From: Pelotomaculum_C sp050950345
Lineage (GTDB): Bacteria; Bacillota; Desulfotomaculia; Desulfotomaculales; Pelotomaculaceae
Length of the DNA: 64,000 nucleotides
Reading direction: 5' to 3'
NCBI GenBank assembly: GCA_050950345.1
Contig: JBMNHK010000006.1
Span: forward strand, 6,053 to 70,052
Part shown: piece by piece, positions 8,212 through 17,326 of the stretch
Layout: every line of letters begins with the position of its first letter
Position numbering within the stretch: position 1 is the first letter of the stretch
The notes under the pieces: model-generated
Told to the model about the DNA's origin: nothing
Databases searched by the model: none
Seen by the model: the letters and a program-made list of their open reading frames with translations, nothing else
Program-made: the position numbers and the translations under genes

Positions 8212-9771
8212 TTAATCTCTATTTTGGCTGACCTCTAAAGACGCCTCCGGCAGAGCTGCCAGGATATCCCCGGCGACCATCGCCATCATGCCCCGGCGCC
8301 TGGCCGCAATATCGCCGGCCAGGCCATGGATATATGCCCCTGCCGCAGCCGCCTGGGAGACTTCCAGACCTTGCCCGATGAGGGCTGCCACAACACCTGT
8401 CAGGACATCGCCGCTGCCTGCTGTGGCCATGCCGGGATTGCCGGAAGGGTTGATGTAGACAGCGCCGTTAGGTGTGGCTACAATTGTCCTGGCTCCCTTC
8501 AAAAGAACCACCACATTCCAGTCAGCCGCTGCACTGGTAGCTACTGCTAATCTATCCCGTTGGATCTCGCGTGTACTGGTCCCCATCAACCTGGCCATTT
8601 CCCCCGGATGAGGCGTTACTACCACAGGAGCCTGCATTTTTCTCAATACATCCGTGTCTCCAGCCAGGGCATTCAGGGCGTCTGCGTCCAGCACACAGGG
8701 AACCTTGACACCCGGCAGCAATTCTTTGATCAAAGCCACCACTTCCGGGTCTGTTGACAGGCCGGGCCCGATGGCCAGGGCATCCATGCCGTCTAAAAGG
8801 GTTAAAATCCGCTGTTTGGCTCCCCTGGCCAATCTGCCCTTATCGGAGTCAGGCAAAGAAGCTGTCATCACTTCCGTTAGTTTGGCTTCCATAATATCGT
8901 GCAGTGTTTCCGGAACTGCCACCGTAACCAAACCAGCCCCGGCCCGTATGACAGCTTCGCCGCAGAGGCTTGCGGCTCCGGTCATGCCACGGGAACCTGC
9001 AACCACCAACACCCGGCCAAAATCACCCTTATGGGCGGCAGATTCACGGTTAGGCAACCATCCTCTCACCAGATGAGGGGTGGTCAGGTATCTCTGAGGA
9101 CCGTATTTTTCCACCAGTCCGGCCGGGATAGATATGTCTACCACATGCAAGTTGCCTACATAATCAGCCCCGGGTTCCAAAAGCAAGCCAAGTTTCGGCA
9201 ATCCAAAAGTTACCGTATGGCCGGCCTGGATGCAGGAGTCACTGACCTTGCCGCTGTCAGCTTCCAAACCGGAAGGAATATCCACGGCCACGATGGGTTT
9301 ACCGCTCCCATTTAAAGCCTCAAAAATCCGGCCGGCCTTTTCACCAACCTTGCCTTTAAAACCCGTCCCATAAACAGCGTCTACAATCAAATCGGTATTC
9401 ATCAGTATGAGCCGTGCAATATTTATACCGTCACCATGGAGTAAGGAATACACCTTTTGTCCCATTTTATGCCATATGCCCAGATTAACGGCGGCGTTTT
9501 CAGAGAAATCCTCCATATCGGCCAGAGCCAATAGCTTCACCTCTGCCCCCATATTCACCAGATGGCGGGCGGCAACCAGCCCGTCACCACCATTGTTGCC
9601 CTTACCGATAAAGATGGTTACTGTTTTATCCCGCACGTCACCCAATACCTGCCTGACAACTTCCGCAACATGACGGCCTGCGTTTTCCATTAAGACCAGA
9701 CTGGGCAAGCCATAATCCTCTATGGCAATCCTCTCCAGTTCCTTCATTTCTGCGGCAGTAACCAGCCTCAT
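8212..9771 (-). CDS. nnr: Bifunctional NAD(P)HX epimerase/dehydratase
   Basis: Repairs hydrated NADH and NADPH. The 519-residue product joins two domains: an N-terminal YjeF_N epimerase (residues 1-215, with GKGNNGGDGLVAARHL near 55 and VDAVYGTGFKGK near 131) and a C-terminal ribokinase-like dehydratase (residues about 230-510, with HKGDFGRVLVVAGS, VVTPHPGEMARL and the catalytic loop NPGMATAGSGDVLTG). The ATG overlaps the acpS stop by four bases, so the two genes are coupled. Both halves look intact. Confidence 0.94.
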   Translation of the reverse strand: MRLVTAAEMKELERIAIEDYGLPSLVLMENAGRHVAEVVRQVLGDVRDKTVTIFIGKGNNGGDGLVAARHLVNMGAEVKLLALADMEDFSENAAVNLGIWHKMGQKVYSLLHGDGINIARLILMNTDLIVDAVYGTGFKGKVGEKAGRIFEALNGSGKPIVAVDIPSGLEADSGKVSDSCIQAGHTVTFGLPKLGLLLEPGADYVGNLHVVDISIPAGLVEKYGPQRYLTTPHLVRGWLPNRESAAHKGDFGRVLVVAGSRGMTGAASLCGEAVIRAGAGLVTVAVPETLHDIMEAKLTEVMTASLPDSDKGRLARGAKQRILTLLDGMDALAIGPGLSTDPEVVALIKELLPGVKVPCVLDADALNALAGDTDVLRKMQAPVVVTPHPGEMARLMGTSTREIQRDRLAVATSAAADWNVVVLLKGARTIVATPNGAVYINPSGNPGMATAGSGDVLTGVVAALIGQGLEVSQAAAAGAYIHGLAGDIAARRRGMMAMVAGDILAALPEASLEVSQNRD

Positions 9772-10184
9772 ACATTTCCCCTCCGTCCGGTGGCTATGGC
9801 AAAAGCCACCGCATTTTTTTTACTATGGGATACAGACAGATACCATTCCCGGATACCTCTTGCCCGGGCCAATTCTGCTGCATTGCCATGCAACATTACT
9901 TCCGGCGGCCCGTCCGTACCGCGTCTTACTTCCACATCAACCCACCGGCAATGCTGTAAGCCGCTGCCCATGACTTTCAATACTGCTTCTTTGGCGGCAA
10001 AGCGCGCTGCATAGCCCGGGAAACGGTCACGCCTGGCTTCGCAATAAGCAATCTCAGCCGGGGTAAAGACACGCTCTAGAAACCTGTTGCCGGAGCGTTC
10101 AATGGCCTGCCGGATCCGGTTTATTTCAATTATATCCGTGCCTACCCCGATGATTGAGTTTGCCTGTTTTTCTTTGTAGAACAA
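9768..10184 (-). CDS. acpS: Holo-[acyl-carrier-protein] synthase
   Basis: Transfers phosphopantetheine from CoA to the acyl carrier protein. The core begins at IIGVGTDIIEINRI, whose Asp binds magnesium, and continues with RFAAKEAVLKVMG, holding the second metal ligand Glu. I chose the TTG at 10184, six bases after GGAGGT, giving 138 residues; an open frame extends to 10238, but that extension lies upstream of the ribosome site and is not conserved in the family. First gene of the acpS-nnr-alr group. Confidence 0.9.
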   Translation of the reverse strand: MFYKEKQANSIIGVGTDIIEINRIRQAIERSGNRFLERVFTPAEIAYCEARRDRFPGYAARFAAKEAVLKVMGSGLQHCRWVDVEVRRGTDGPPEVMLHGNAAELARARGIREWYLSVSHSKKNAVAFAIATGRRGNV

Positions 10185-10478
10185 AGGCACACCTCCAACC
10201 AAAAACGATAAAAACTTCCCTTCTATATTCCGCGTCATACCTATTGTTCACAGGAAAGCTTTGCCATATACCACGGGCTAACTTGTGAGCCGGCTGTTAT
10301 CCCTTAATTATAGAATATCACATATCCCAACGAAACTGATGGGTTTTCCTGGTCAAAACACCCGTGAAAATCATTCTTTATCCTCATAAAGCAAAATATT
10401 TGGTAGCTTTTATTATGGCGCAGATATATCATGTTGATAGAACAATTATTATATAACTTGTTTAATAGTTAAAAGGGG

Positions 10479-11711
10479 ATGCTGGCAATATACTCTAACG
10501 GTGTTGAACAGGAAACTACCGAAAGCCCCCAAGGCAGCCATACTGCAGCCATTTGGACTAGAGATTTCACCTTACTCTGTTTGGCCAACCTGTCATTATT
10601 TATCAGCATCCAGATGATGCTTCCCACCCTGCCTTTATATGTAATCCATATAGGCGGCAGCGAGCAGCATGTGGGCTATGTGATGGGAGTCTATGCTATC
10701 AGCTGTATGCTCATGCGGCCCTTCGCCGGTTGGTTGCTGGATCACTATGGCCGCAAGCCTTTTGCCGTCCTGGGCATAATATTGTTATTTATCTTTTCCC
10801 TGCCGTATTTATTCGCTACCGGCATACCATCCCTGACAGCGATCCGTTTCTTGCACGGACTGGCTTTCGGACTGGTCAGCACGGCCATCAGCACCATGGT
10901 AGCGGATAGTCTGCCCATCAGGCATTTCGGAGAAGGCATGGGTTATTTCGGTTTAACTACTTCTCTATCCATGTCTTTAGCGCCCATATTAGGTTTATTC
11001 CTGACCGAAAAGTTTGACTACCAGGGTTTGTTTATCGCGGTTTGCCTGATGGCTGCCCTGGCATTTTTCATTAGTTTGCCGGTGAAAGATCGGCATAGTC
11101 AGGAAATTATTCACCCTCAAGATGACACCAGGAAAAAAACCGATCTATTTGAAAAAACAGCGCTGTCTCCCTCAGTTGTGATGTTTTTCCTGGCCGTTGT
11201 TTACGGTGCGGTGCTGCTATATGCTGCTGTCTACGCCTCTGATATCGGCGTCAGTGGTATCGGCTGGTTTTTTACGGTCACAGCTCTGATGATGATGGTT
11301 TCGCGCCCCGTCTCCGGCCGCTGGACAGATAATGGCGGCGCCAATAGTGTCATTTTGATCGGGCATTGCTCAATTCTTATAGCCATGCTCCTAATTGCTT
11401 CTACTAATAATCTTGCAGGCTTCATTTTCGCCGGGTTATTAGTGGGACTTGGCTTTGGCTTCTGCATGCCCACCTTGCAGGCTCTGGCAGTGCGCTTTGC
11501 CGAGGGCAACAGGCGAGGCGCCGCTGTAAGCACCTTCTTTATCTTTTTTGATCTGGGTTTTGGTTTTGGCACGGTGTTCTGGGGACATGTCGCTGCCTGG
11601 GCAGGTTACCGGCAGATGTACCTGGCCACTTTGCTGCCGCTGGCTTTAGGCGGGCTTATATATTACTGGTTTATGTCTGCCCGCATCAGGGCCACAGGAG
11701 GGCACCTGTAA
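10479..11711 (+). CDS. Major facilitator superfamily transporter
   Basis: A 410-residue integral membrane protein with about twelve hydrophobic helices in two halves. After helix 2 comes the MFS signature, GWLLDHYGRKPF near residue 87, and a related loop (RPVSGRWTDNGGA) opens the second half. It resembles drug or metabolite exporters of the DHA1 type. The ATG follows AAAAGGGG closely. It stands alone, divergent from acpS across a 240-base gap that shows no other feature, and ends at a shared terminator. The substrate cannot be inferred. Confidence 0.85.
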   Translation: MLAIYSNGVEQETTESPQGSHTAAIWTRDFTLLCLANLSLFISIQMMLPTLPLYVIHIGGSEQHVGYVMGVYAISCMLMRPFAGWLLDHYGRKPFAVLGIILLFIFSLPYLFATGIPSLTAIRFLHGLAFGLVSTAISTMVADSLPIRHFGEGMGYFGLTTSLSMSLAPILGLFLTEKFDYQGLFIAVCLMAALAFFISLPVKDRHSQEIIHPQDDTRKKTDLFEKTALSPSVVMFFLAVVYGAVLLYAAVYASDIGVSGIGWFFTVTALMMMVSRPVSGRWTDNGGANSVILIGHCSILIAMLLIASTNNLAGFIFAGLLVGLGFGFCMPTLQALAVRFAEGNRRGAAVSTFFIFFDLGFGFGTVFWGHVAAWAGYRQMYLATLLPLALGGLIYYWFMSARIRATGGHL

Positions 11712-11763
11712 CCGGTAAGGGCAGCCCTGTTCCTGCACGAGGCAGCAGCATTCATGATGGTCA

Positions 11764-11791
11764 AAAAGCCTTCCGTTACCAGAAGGCTTTT
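11764..11791. terminator. Bidirectional terminator, MFS gene / flavin reductase
   Basis: A 9- to 10-bp stem, AAAAGCCTTC with GAAGGCTTTT, around an 8-base loop lies between the two convergent genes. Confidence 0.8.
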
Positions 11792-11798
11792 GGTATAC

Positions 11799-12371
11799 TT
11801 ACCCTCTTTTAGAATAGCCATAACTGCCGAGCTTATCGGCAATTAAGCGGTATTCGCGCATACAGTAAGCATATGGTTGAATTTTATCGATGTCCGGCCT
11901 GCCCTTTTCGTCTAAAACATCCTCACTATACTGGACAGCCACTACATCGGCAATGAAGACATTATGGCTGCCCAGCTCCAACACCTGTCTCACCCGGCAT
12001 TCAACATTTACCGGGCACTCGGCAATTAAAGGAGCTTTAACTTGCGTGGCAGGCATAGGCGTCAAACCGGTTTCCTCAAATTTATTGACGTCTTTGCCCG
12101 ACACCACGCCGCAGAGGTCAGTTGCCCTGGCCTGAGACACAGAAGGGATATTGATGACAAATTCACCTGACTCCTTGATCAGCTGGTAGGAGTACCTTCC
12201 CTCCGAACGCACACCTATGTATACAACCGGTGGTTCGGAATTCATCACGCCGGTCCAGGCAACAGTAATAATATTGGGGGCGCTGTCCGCAGACTGTGAA
12301 GTAACCATAACCACCGGGACTGGAAACAAAGCTGCAGCTGGTCCCTTAACTATTTTTTTGATCATAAGCAT
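11799..12371 (-). CDS. Flavin reductase-like FMN-binding protein (flavoredoxin type)
   Basis: The 190-residue protein has the split-barrel flavin reductase fold. Typical segments are PVPVVMVTS near residue 18, the NIITVAWTGVMNSEPPVV strand region near 33, and YSYQLIKESGEFVINIP near 62. Such proteins in anaerobes bind FMN and transfer electrons, as flavoredoxin does in sulfate reducers. It is monocistronic; AAAGGAACGA precedes the ATG. The physiological partner is not indicated by the neighbours. Confidence 0.85.
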   Translation of the reverse strand: MLMIKKIVKGPAAALFPVPVVMVTSQSADSAPNIITVAWTGVMNSEPPVVYIGVRSEGRYSYQLIKESGEFVINIPSVSQARATDLCGVVSGKDVNKFEETGLTPMPATQVKAPLIAECPVNVECRVRQVLELGSHNVFIADVVAVQYSEDVLDEKGRPDIDKIQPYAYCMREYRLIADKLGSYGYSKRG

Positions 12372-12475
12372 TCGTTCCTTTCCTGAATATGAAGAAAACA
12401 GTTTTTTTTATTATATCAAATACCGGCTTGATTTAATGGTTTTGATAATTGTTTATATTTAAGTTATACATTTGT

Positions 12476-12481
12476 TATAAT
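12476..12481 (+). promoter_or_regulatory. Probable -10 element for selD
   Basis: A perfect TATAAT lies 59 bases before the selD ATG. No convincing -35 hexamer is seen at the right distance. Confidence 0.35.
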
Positions 12482-12540
12482 CATCAATATAGTGCATGAC
12501 AGTTTTTTCATATTACACATATGGATGGGAGTGAGCAAGG

Positions 12541-13575
12541 ATGGATAAAACACTTACCCAGATGACCCGGTTTTCCGGGTGAGCTGCTAAAGTGGGACCG
12601 GAGGTCCTCACGGAGATTTTACATGATTTACCCAAAAAGATTGATGACAACCTGCTGGTAGGAACAGATACCTCAGATGACGCAGCCGTTTACAAGTTAA
12701 CAGAAGATCTGGCTATAATTTTCACTGTAGACTTTTTTACACCGATGGTGGACGATCCCTACCAGTTCGGACAAATTGCTGCCGCCAACGCTTTGAGCGA
12801 TGTGTATGCCATGGGCGGCAAGCCTTTGATGGCCCTCAATGTTTTCTGTCTCCCCGGCTGCCTGTCTTCCGAAGCAGCCTTTGAGATTATTCGCGGCGGG
12901 GCAGACAAAGTGATGGAAGCAGGAGCTTTAATCGGCGGCGGTCATACGGTCCAGGACGAAGAACCCAAGTACGGCCTTGCTGTAGTAGGATTGGCTCATC
13001 CAGACCGGGTCCTCAGCAATGCCGGAGCACGGCCCGGCGACCTCTTGATCCTGACCAAACCTCTCGGTACCGGCATCATCAATACCGCTTATAAAGGCGG
13101 TCTGCTTGGTGAGGCTGCTTACCAGGCTGCGGTGTCGAGTATGGCAGAATTAAATAAGGCGGCGGCAGAGTGCTTAACTGAAGCAGAGGTTTTTGCCTGC
13201 ACCGATATCACCGGTTTTGGTTTTCTCGGCCATGCGGCTGAAATGGCCAGAGCCAGTAAAGTGAGTTTGAAAATCGATGCCCGGGCTTTGCCACTATTGC
13301 CGGAAGCTTTTGAGCATGCCGGCATAGGACTGATCCCGGCAGGAGCTTATGGCAACCGGCAGCATTTAGAGCATGATGTGGTCTTTGCTGCAGAGGTAGC
13401 CCAGGAACTGCAGGACATCCTTTTCGACCCGCAAACCTCAGGCGGTCTTTTGATTCCGGTACAGCCGGCACAAGCCCCACTATTGCTGGAGAAGTTGCAC
13501 AAGCAGGGTGTGACCCAGGCATCTGTAGTGGGTGAAGTACTCCCGCCGGGAGAAGTCTTAATCCAGGTGCAGTAA
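12541..13575 (+). CDS. selD: Selenophosphate synthetase with selenocysteine at the active site
   Basis: Makes selenophosphate, the selenium donor for selenocysteine and selenouridine. The gene starts at ATG 12541 and reads through an in-frame TGA at 12580-12582, giving 344 residues. The N-terminal motif is SGUAAKVGP: U14 and K17 take the places of the catalytic Cys and Lys of the Cys-type enzyme. Downstream are TDTSDDAAVY, the ATP-binding NALSDVYAMGGKP, GGHTVQDEEPKYG and the C-terminal DPQTSGGLL. Without Sec decoding the gene would appear to start at GTG 12592 and lose its active site. A candidate SECIS hairpin follows the TGA. Its presence implies the cell decodes UGA as Sec. Confidence 0.93.
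12583..12611 (+). promoter_or_regulatory. Candidate bacterial SECIS element in selD
   Basis: Ten bases after the TGA, GTG (12592-12594) and GACC (12596-12599) pair with GGTC (12603-12606) and CAC (12609-12611) around a GGA loop. The loop is about 18 bases from the UGA and carries Gs, in line with bacterial SECIS rules. Confidence 0.65.
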
Positions 13576-13598
13576 AGAAGCATTGCTTGCTTCTTTTT
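13575..13598 (+). terminator. selD terminator
   Basis: An 8-bp stem AAGAAGCA/TGCTTCTT with a 5-base loop begins at the selD stop codon and runs into TTT. Confidence 0.7.
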
Positions 13599-13760
13599 AC
13601 CAGTACTGTGGCTGCGACTTCAGCGTCATAAAAGTTTCATAAAGCAGCTCCCATGCTCCCTTATGGCTACAGAAGCGCTATTTGCCATCCCGGCTGCGAT
13701 GGCTGGGGAGTTGATAAAATTGCCAGGTAGATACTTGCGTATTCACCTGGCTATTTGTTT
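13599..13760 (+). promoter_or_regulatory. Structured leader with terminator-like hairpin ahead of the double-cubane genes
   Basis: The 361-base gap after selD is rich in pairing segments. ATGGC (13663-13667), GCCAT (13684-13688) and ATGGC (13699-13703) can form two mutually exclusive stems; CTCCC (about 13649) can pair with GGGAG (about 13706). Immediately after, GCCAGGT (13722-13728) and ATAC pair with GTAT and ACCTGGC (13745-13751), followed by TATTTGTTT, a good terminator. The layout is riboswitch-like, but I recognise no known aptamer. The reductase gene begins 177 bases further on. Confidence 0.4.
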
Positions 13761-13936
13761 GCTTAGCTATTTTTACAGGTTGCAATGATTTATTTAATTT
13801 TTTTATTAACACGCCAGTTGATGATAAATTAATCTAATACAGAGCATAAAGGATATCCATGTAAATAAGTCAAATAGACTTATATTGTTTCTCAAGTTCA
13901 TATGGAAAATCTATGATTAAAATCGAGGTGTAAACT

Positions 13937-15220
13937 ATGTCCAACGATTACCGTTCTATGTGGGAATCCCTTGGTTTGGATTTAGCATCACATGACCTGT
14001 TACTGCAAGCCATTCCTCAATCCTACGGAGAGGTTTATCTACAACAGGAAAACCGGCCGGCGGAGATGGAGTATTATGATTTTGTGGTCAGCGAAATCCA
14101 TGGCCTGCGGATTCAGGAATTACAGGAGCACAAAGCAAAGGGTGGCAAAGTGGTCGGCGCATTTTGTGTTTTTGTGCCGGAGGAGATTGTGCGGGCTGCC
14201 GGAGGGATATGTGTCGGGCTTTGTTCAGGCGCCGATATTGGAAGCGCCCAGGCTGAACAGGTGCTGCCCAGCAGCATTTGCCCCTTGATCAAGTCCTTCA
14301 TGGGCTTTAAACTGGCTCATGTTTGCCCCTATTTTGAGTCCTGCGATATGGTCGTGGGAGAAACCACCTGCGACGGCAAGAAAAAAGCCTTTGAAATCTT
14401 AAATGACTATGTTCCCGTGCATATGATGGAAACTCCGCAAATGAAACGGGAAAAAGACAAAGTCCTGTGGCGCAGCGAGGTGCGCGATTTCGTCACCGCC
14501 ATGGAACAGTTTACCGGACAGAAGATCACCTATGAATCCCTTCAGAAAGCCATTCAAGACGCCAACGGCAAGAGAAAGGCGCTGGCCCGGTTGTCGGAAC
14601 TGCGCAAAAATATTCCGGCGCCCATTAGCGGCAGAGACAGCCTGCTCATAGAACAAATTGCCATGTATGACGATGTAGACAGGTTCACGGCACAAACTCT
14701 TAAGCTCTGTGATGAACTTGAAGAACGCGTCCGCAAGGGCGAAGGAGTGCACGAGCCCGGCGCCCTGCGCATTATCGTTTCAGGCACCCCCATGGCCATT
14801 CCCAACTGGAAGGTACCTTATCTAATTGAAACCAGCGGCGCAGTAATAGTAGCTGAAGAACTCTGCACGGGCTTGCGTTATTTTGAAAATACCGTGGCGG
14901 AAGATGGGCGCGACCTGGAAGGGCAGGTTGACGCGTTGGCCGAACGCTACTTAAAAGTGGACTGCGCCTGCTTTACGCCAAACGACAACCGTACCGATAA
15001 ACTTGTTCAACTGGCTAAAGAATACAAGGCTGACGGGGTCATCCATTGCTCCCTGGCATTCTGCGACCCTTACCTGGTAGAATCCAACCGGGTTGAAAAA
15101 GTATTAAAAGAAAACAATATTCCACTGCTGCGCCTTGAAACTGATTATAGTCAGGAAGATTCAGGCCAGCTGAAAACACGCATTGAAGCATTTTTGGAGA
15201 TGCTGGCCGCTAAAAAATAA
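13937..15220 (+). CDS. Double-cubane-cluster anaerobic reductase (2-hydroxyacyl-CoA dehydratase family), paralogue 1
   Basis: The 427-residue cytosolic protein belongs to the HgdB/BcrC family. Conserved cysteines occur in SSICPLIKS (C115), HVCPYFE (C130) and TTCDGKKK (C145), plus a VDCACFTPND motif near residue 340. This spacing is shared with the double-cubane-cluster proteins, in which an [8Fe-9S] cluster is reduced by an ATP-driven activase (known from Carboxydothermus). Unlike true dehydratases, no CoA-transferase or second dehydratase subunit class is nearby. The ATG follows GAGGTG. A homologous paralogue and an activase follow. The natural substrate of this family is not established. 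Confidence 0.85.
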   Translation: MSNDYRSMWESLGLDLASHDLLLQAIPQSYGEVYLQQENRPAEMEYYDFVVSEIHGLRIQELQEHKAKGGKVVGAFCVFVPEEIVRAAGGICVGLCSGADIGSAQAEQVLPSSICPLIKSFMGFKLAHVCPYFESCDMVVGETTCDGKKKAFEILNDYVPVHMMETPQMKREKDKVLWRSEVRDFVTAMEQFTGQKITYESLQKAIQDANGKRKALARLSELRKNIPAPISGRDSLLIEQIAMYDDVDRFTAQTLKLCDELEERVRKGEGVHEPGALRIIVSGTPMAIPNWKVPYLIETSGAVIVAEELCTGLRYFENTVAEDGRDLEGQVDALAERYLKVDCACFTPNDNRTDKLVQLAKEYKADGVIHCSLAFCDPYLVESNRVEKVLKENNIPLLRLETDYSQEDSGQLKTRIEAFLEMLAAKK

Positions 15221-15237
15221 ATACTCTCCTAAGAGTT

Positions 15238-15272
15238 TTATACTTCCAGATTTTTATACTTCCAGATTTTTT
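15238..15272 (+). repeat. Short tandem duplication between the two reductase genes
   Basis: TTATACTTCCAGATTTT occurs twice head to tail in the 131-base gap. It probably arose by slippage; no function is apparent. Confidence 0.5.
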
Positions 15273-15351
15273 TATTTCTTAATGCTTCGCTAAGAAAGTG
15301 TTAAATAAAACATGAGCTTTTGGGCTTTAGCACAGAAAGGTGGGCTATCCA

Positions 15352-16509
15352 ATGCGGCCCGAAATGATGAGGGTTTTTGATCATCTTCGTGAACAGAATA
15401 TTTTAGACCTTGAACACGCTAAAAGAGCAGGTAAAAAAATCGTGGGGATGTACTGCGCTTTCTCTCCTCAGGATCTGGTAATAGCCGCCGGCGCTATCCC
15501 GGTGGGTTTGTGCGGCACCAGCAATACCCCTGTTGCCGCAGCTGAAAAGGTGCTGCCCCGCAACTTGTGCCCGCTGATCAAATCCAGCTATGGGTTCGCT
15601 ATTACCGACACCTGCCCCTATTTCCGGTTTTCAGATTTTCTCGTTGCCGATACCACCTGCGACGGCAAGAAAAAGATGTTTGAACTTCTCAGCCGCATAA
15701 AACCTATGCATATATTGCACCTGCCCCAGGGGACAGACAGGCCCGGGGCCTTAAACTGGTGGACGGAGGAGAATCGTCGCCTCAAAGAAGAGCTGGAGGA
15801 GTTTCTGGGCGTAACCATCGACGATGACAGCCTGCGGGCCGCTCTCAAGCTGTGCAACCGGGAGCGGCGCGCCCTAAAACGGTTGCATGATATGAATCGT
15901 ATTGATCCTGCCCCCTTATCCGGTTTAGATCTGATGACTGCTACCTGGTTGAGAAGTTTTAGTGCGGATAAAGCGGAAGGCGTGGAGATGCTGGAACAAC
16001 TGATCGATGAAGTCCAGGAAATCGCCGACAAGGGGCTTTCACCCTTTCAACCCGGTACGCCGCGCATTTTGCTAACCGGTTGCCCGGTGGGTGCAGGCTC
16101 GGAGAAGGTCTTAAAGCTGCTGGAGGAATGCGGCGGCAGTGTGGTCAGTCTGGAAAACTGCAGCGGGATTAAACCGCTGGTGCATCTGGTGGATGAGGAT
16201 GAAGCCAGAGACCCGCTGGAAGCCATTGCTGAAAGGCACTTGAATATCTCTTGCTCCTGCATGACGCCCAACGACGGCAGGCTTGAACTCATCAGCCAGC
16301 TAATTGAAGAATTCCAGATTGACGGTGTGGTTGATCTGACCTGGCAGGCCTGCCACACTTACAATGTGGAGGCTGAACTGGTGCGCCAATTGGTCACGGA
16401 AGAATACGGCCTCCCTTACCTGCAGCTGGAAACCGATTACTCCACCTCGGACGTGGAACAGTTAAAAACCCGTGCCGCCGCCTTTATCGAGATGATGGAC
16501 AGGAGCTGA
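15352..16509 (+). CDS. Double-cubane-cluster anaerobic reductase, paralogue 2
   Basis: The 385-residue product is a diverged relative of the preceding gene, with the same cysteine frame: NLCPLIKSS (C73), DTCPYF (C88), TTCDGKKK (C103) and a late ISCSCMTPND. It lacks about 40 N-terminal residues of paralogue 1. I chose ATG 15352, nine bases after AAAGGTGG; a GTG at 15340 is the alternative. The activase begins seven bases after its stop, so the two are certainly cotranscribed. Two paralogues beside one activase could form a heterodimer or two reductases sharing one electron donor. Confidence 0.85.
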   Translation: MRPEMMRVFDHLREQNILDLEHAKRAGKKIVGMYCAFSPQDLVIAAGAIPVGLCGTSNTPVAAAEKVLPRNLCPLIKSSYGFAITDTCPYFRFSDFLVADTTCDGKKKMFELLSRIKPMHILHLPQGTDRPGALNWWTEENRRLKEELEEFLGVTIDDDSLRAALKLCNRERRALKRLHDMNRIDPAPLSGLDLMTATWLRSFSADKAEGVEMLEQLIDEVQEIADKGLSPFQPGTPRILLTGCPVGAGSEKVLKLLEECGGSVVSLENCSGIKPLVHLVDEDEARDPLEAIAERHLNISCSCMTPNDGRLELISQLIEEFQIDGVVDLTWQACHTYNVEAELVRQLVTEEYGLPYLQLETDYSTSDVEQLKTRAAAFIEMMDRS

Positions 16510-16515
16510 AAATAC

Positions 16516-17289
16516 ATGATCACAGTGGGTATAGACGTCGGTTCGATCACCACCAAAGCAGTATTATTAAACGGCGACCAGTGGCAGAGCCTGATGCTGC
16601 CCACAGGCTGGAGCCCCCGTGATACGGGCCAGAGTGCCTTTGAGCAGATCGTGGCCAACTCCAATCTAACCCGGGATGATATAAGCTATGTTGTGGGCAC
16701 CGGCTACGGCAGGATCTCGCTGCCTTTCATCGACAAAGCAATAACGGAGATCACCTGCCATGCCCGGGGCGCGCAACACCTTGTTAACGGAACCGACATG
16801 GTCATCGACATAGGCGGCCAGGACAGCAAGGTGATCTTAATTGATGAAGAAGGCAATGTGGTTAACTTCGTCATGAACGACAAATGCGCTGCCGGCACAG
16901 GAAGGTTCCTGCAAGTAATGGCGGCTGTGCTGGGCGCCGATGTGAGCGAGCTGGCCGATCTGGCTAAAGACGCCGAACCGGTGCAAATCAGCAGCATGTG
17001 CACGGTTTTTGCCGAATCGGAGGTAGTAAGCCTGCTGGCCCAGGGTGTCCCCAAAGAACGAATTATTGCCGGCATCCACCGCTCTGTGGCCGGCCGGGTT
17101 GTTTCCATGGCTGAAAGACTGGGGCGGGGTGAGCGGATAACCTTCACCGGCGGCGTTGCCAGAAACGACGGGGTAAGAGCCTTCCTGGCTAAGGAACTGG
17201 GACGTGAGGTCACAGTAGCTCCTGAACCAGAGCTGGCCGGGGCACTGGGCGCCGCACTATTGGCCAGAGATAGAGCCGCAAACAGGTGA
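16516..17289 (+). CDS. Acyl-CoA dehydratase activase (ASKHA ATPase, HgdC/DCCP-reductase type)
   Basis: ATP-hydrolysing iron-sulfur protein that passes one low-potential electron to its partner reductase. The 257 residues show the phosphate-binding motifs GIDVGSITTKAVLL at the N-terminus and VIDIGGQDSKVI near 96, the cluster cysteines C124 (KCAAGTGRF) and C162 (SMCTVFAESEV) that hold a [4Fe-4S] cluster at the dimer interface, and FTGGVARNDGV near 213. It ends the three-gene unit. The two double-cubane proteins upstream are the obvious partners. Confidence 0.92.
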   Translation: MITVGIDVGSITTKAVLLNGDQWQSLMLPTGWSPRDTGQSAFEQIVANSNLTRDDISYVVGTGYGRISLPFIDKAITEITCHARGAQHLVNGTDMVIDIGGQDSKVILIDEEGNVVNFVMNDKCAAGTGRFLQVMAAVLGADVSELADLAKDAEPVQISSMCTVFAESEVVSLLAQGVPKERIIAGIHRSVAGRVVSMAERLGRGERITFTGGVARNDGVRAFLAKELGREVTVAPEPELAGALGAALLARDRAANR

Positions 17290-17326
17290 TGGGCGGAAAA
17301 GACAGTGCCCCGGCAAGGCGGTGCCA

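Noticed and set aside
13937..17289. Lactoyl-CoA or 2-hydroxyglutaryl-CoA dehydratase operon
   Set aside because: No CoA-transferase, 2-hydroxyacid dehydrogenase or acyl-CoA dehydrogenase gene is in the unit, and the cysteine pattern fits double-cubane proteins better.
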